Shown: positions 6,439 to 6,843 of the stretch, in pieces
Position numbering within the stretch: the first letter of the stretch is position 1
Layout: each line of letters starts with the position of its first letter
Source of the DNA: Deltaproteobacteria bacterium
GTDB taxonomy: Bacteria > SAR324 > JACQKK01
Length of the DNA stretch: 6,843 nt
Reading direction: 5' to 3'
Assembly: GCA_029879595.1 (NCBI GenBank)
Contig: JAOUPZ010000174.1
Coordinates: forward strand, 1 to 6,843
The notes under the pieces: generated by a model
Seen by the model: the letters and a program-made list of their open reading frames with translations, nothing else
The model's database searches: none
Told to the model about the DNA's origin: nothing
Position numbers and translations under genes: made by a program

Positions 6439-6611
6439 AAAAAAATCTATCCCTGGCAATAATCCTCAACTGCCCCTTATGATATATTGTCCTTGAGGCC
6501 CTCCAGCGGGAGAATTCAACCCTAAGGATGGATCCAGGGGGGGCTCAACTGGGCTCAACTGCATAAAATGACGGCATGGCCGGATAATAAAACCAGTCAG
6601 GAAGACAGGAG
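6435..6611. other. Intergenic region between the TPR gene and the thioesterase gene
   Basis: 177 bases with no gene. AT-rich DNA at 6439-6490 includes TATGAT (6478-6483) and TATATT (6483-6488), which resemble -10 boxes, but no good -35 box sits at the right distance. A 10-base exact tandem duplication is at 6541-6560. No clear terminator for the TPR gene was seen, so read-through into the next gene is possible. Confidence 0.5.
6541..6560 (+). repeat. Exact 10-base tandem duplication upstream of the thioesterase gene
   Basis: GGGCTCAACT is repeated twice without a gap (6541-6550 and 6551-6560), 51 bases before the thioesterase start. The unit is about one helical turn, so it could place two copies of a site on the same DNA face, or it may be a simple slippage duplication. 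Confidence 0.85.
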
Positions 6612-6843
6612 ATGGAACAGGAAAACAAAAGCACCATGGTGGATGAAAAGGGCCGCGAGATCATCGGAGAGGCCCGCTGGAAGGTCACCAATGAAGACTG
6701 CGCCAAGGCCCAGGGCAGTGGCGACATGGATGTGCTTTCCACACCACGGGTGGCGGCACTGATGGAGCAGGCCGCGTGCGAGGCCCTGAGCCGCGCCGGA
6801 TTTCTCGCCCATGGGCAAACCACTGTGGGTGTGCGCCTGGACA
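6612..6843 (+). CDS. FlK-like hotdog-fold thioesterase, 3' end cut by window edge
   Basis: The first 77 residues resemble the N-terminal half of hotdog-fold acyl-CoA thioesterases related to fluoroacetyl-CoA thioesterase FlK. The diagnostic stretch is S-T-P-R-V-A-A-L-M-E-Q-A-A-C (43-56). Thr44 and Glu52 have the same eight-residue spacing as the FlK catalytic Thr42 and Glu50, and the A-L-M-E helix matches. GQTTVGVRLD (68-77) fits the strand after that helix; the catalytic His would lie beyond the window. In most bacteria such proteins are general or uncharacterised thioesterases, so fluoroacetate resistance should not be assumed. ATG at 6612 has AGGAAG ending 7 bases upstream; a second AGGAG directly abuts it. 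A later ATG at 6636 lacks a ribosome site. It follows the TPR gene by 177 bases on the same strand and looks like a cytoplasmic enzyme with no link to the flagellar genes. Confidence 0.8.
   Translation, partial: MEQENKSTMVDEKGREIIGEARWKVTNEDCAKAQGSGDMDVLSTPRVAALMEQAACEALSRAGFLAHGQTTVGVRLD

Overview
This window looks like a piece of a Gram-negative, flagellated bacterial chromosome with high GC (around 60% by eye). An L-ring lipoprotein gene shows that the cell has an outer membrane. The rod/ring gene order flgF-flgG-flgA-flgH, behind a good sigma-54 (-24/-12) promoter match, fits the Desulfobacterota/Desulfovibrionales, where I recall this order. The taxonomic placement is inference, not proof.

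Left part (1-3474, minus strand): four co-directional flagellar basal-body genes, read right to left. They are flgF (proximal rod), flgG (distal rod), flgA (periplasmic P-ring chaperone) and flgH (outer-membrane L-ring lipoprotein, cut by the window edge). Gaps are 64, 27 and 56 bases, so they probably form one operon that continues past base 1, most likely into flgI and other P-ring/rod genes. FlgF and FlgG build the rod, FlgA helps assemble the P-ring around it, and FlgH forms the outer ring.

Middle (3475-3947): a 473-base divergent intergenic region. It holds a sigma-54 promoter reading into flgF (3547-3562). It also holds three GGTCC/GGACC inverted repeats centred about 62-64 bases apart (3511-3528, 3570-3596, 3635-3654). 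One lies in the predicted flgF leader and two lie upstream of the promoter. This is the most interesting regulatory structure in the window.

Right part (3948-6843, plus strand): a large cytoplasmic TPR protein of 828 residues, with about 15 repeats in one array, a roughly 100-residue low-complexity linker, and five more repeats. After a 177-base gap comes the start of a small hotdog-fold thioesterase of the fluoroacetyl-CoA thioesterase (FlK)-like type, cut by the right edge. Neither has an obvious flagellar function. No RNA genes, CRISPR arrays, insertion sequences or convincing intrinsic terminators were seen. I found no clear evidence of a wholly new system; the palindrome cluster at the flgF promoter and the bipartite TPR protein are the best candidates for follow-up.
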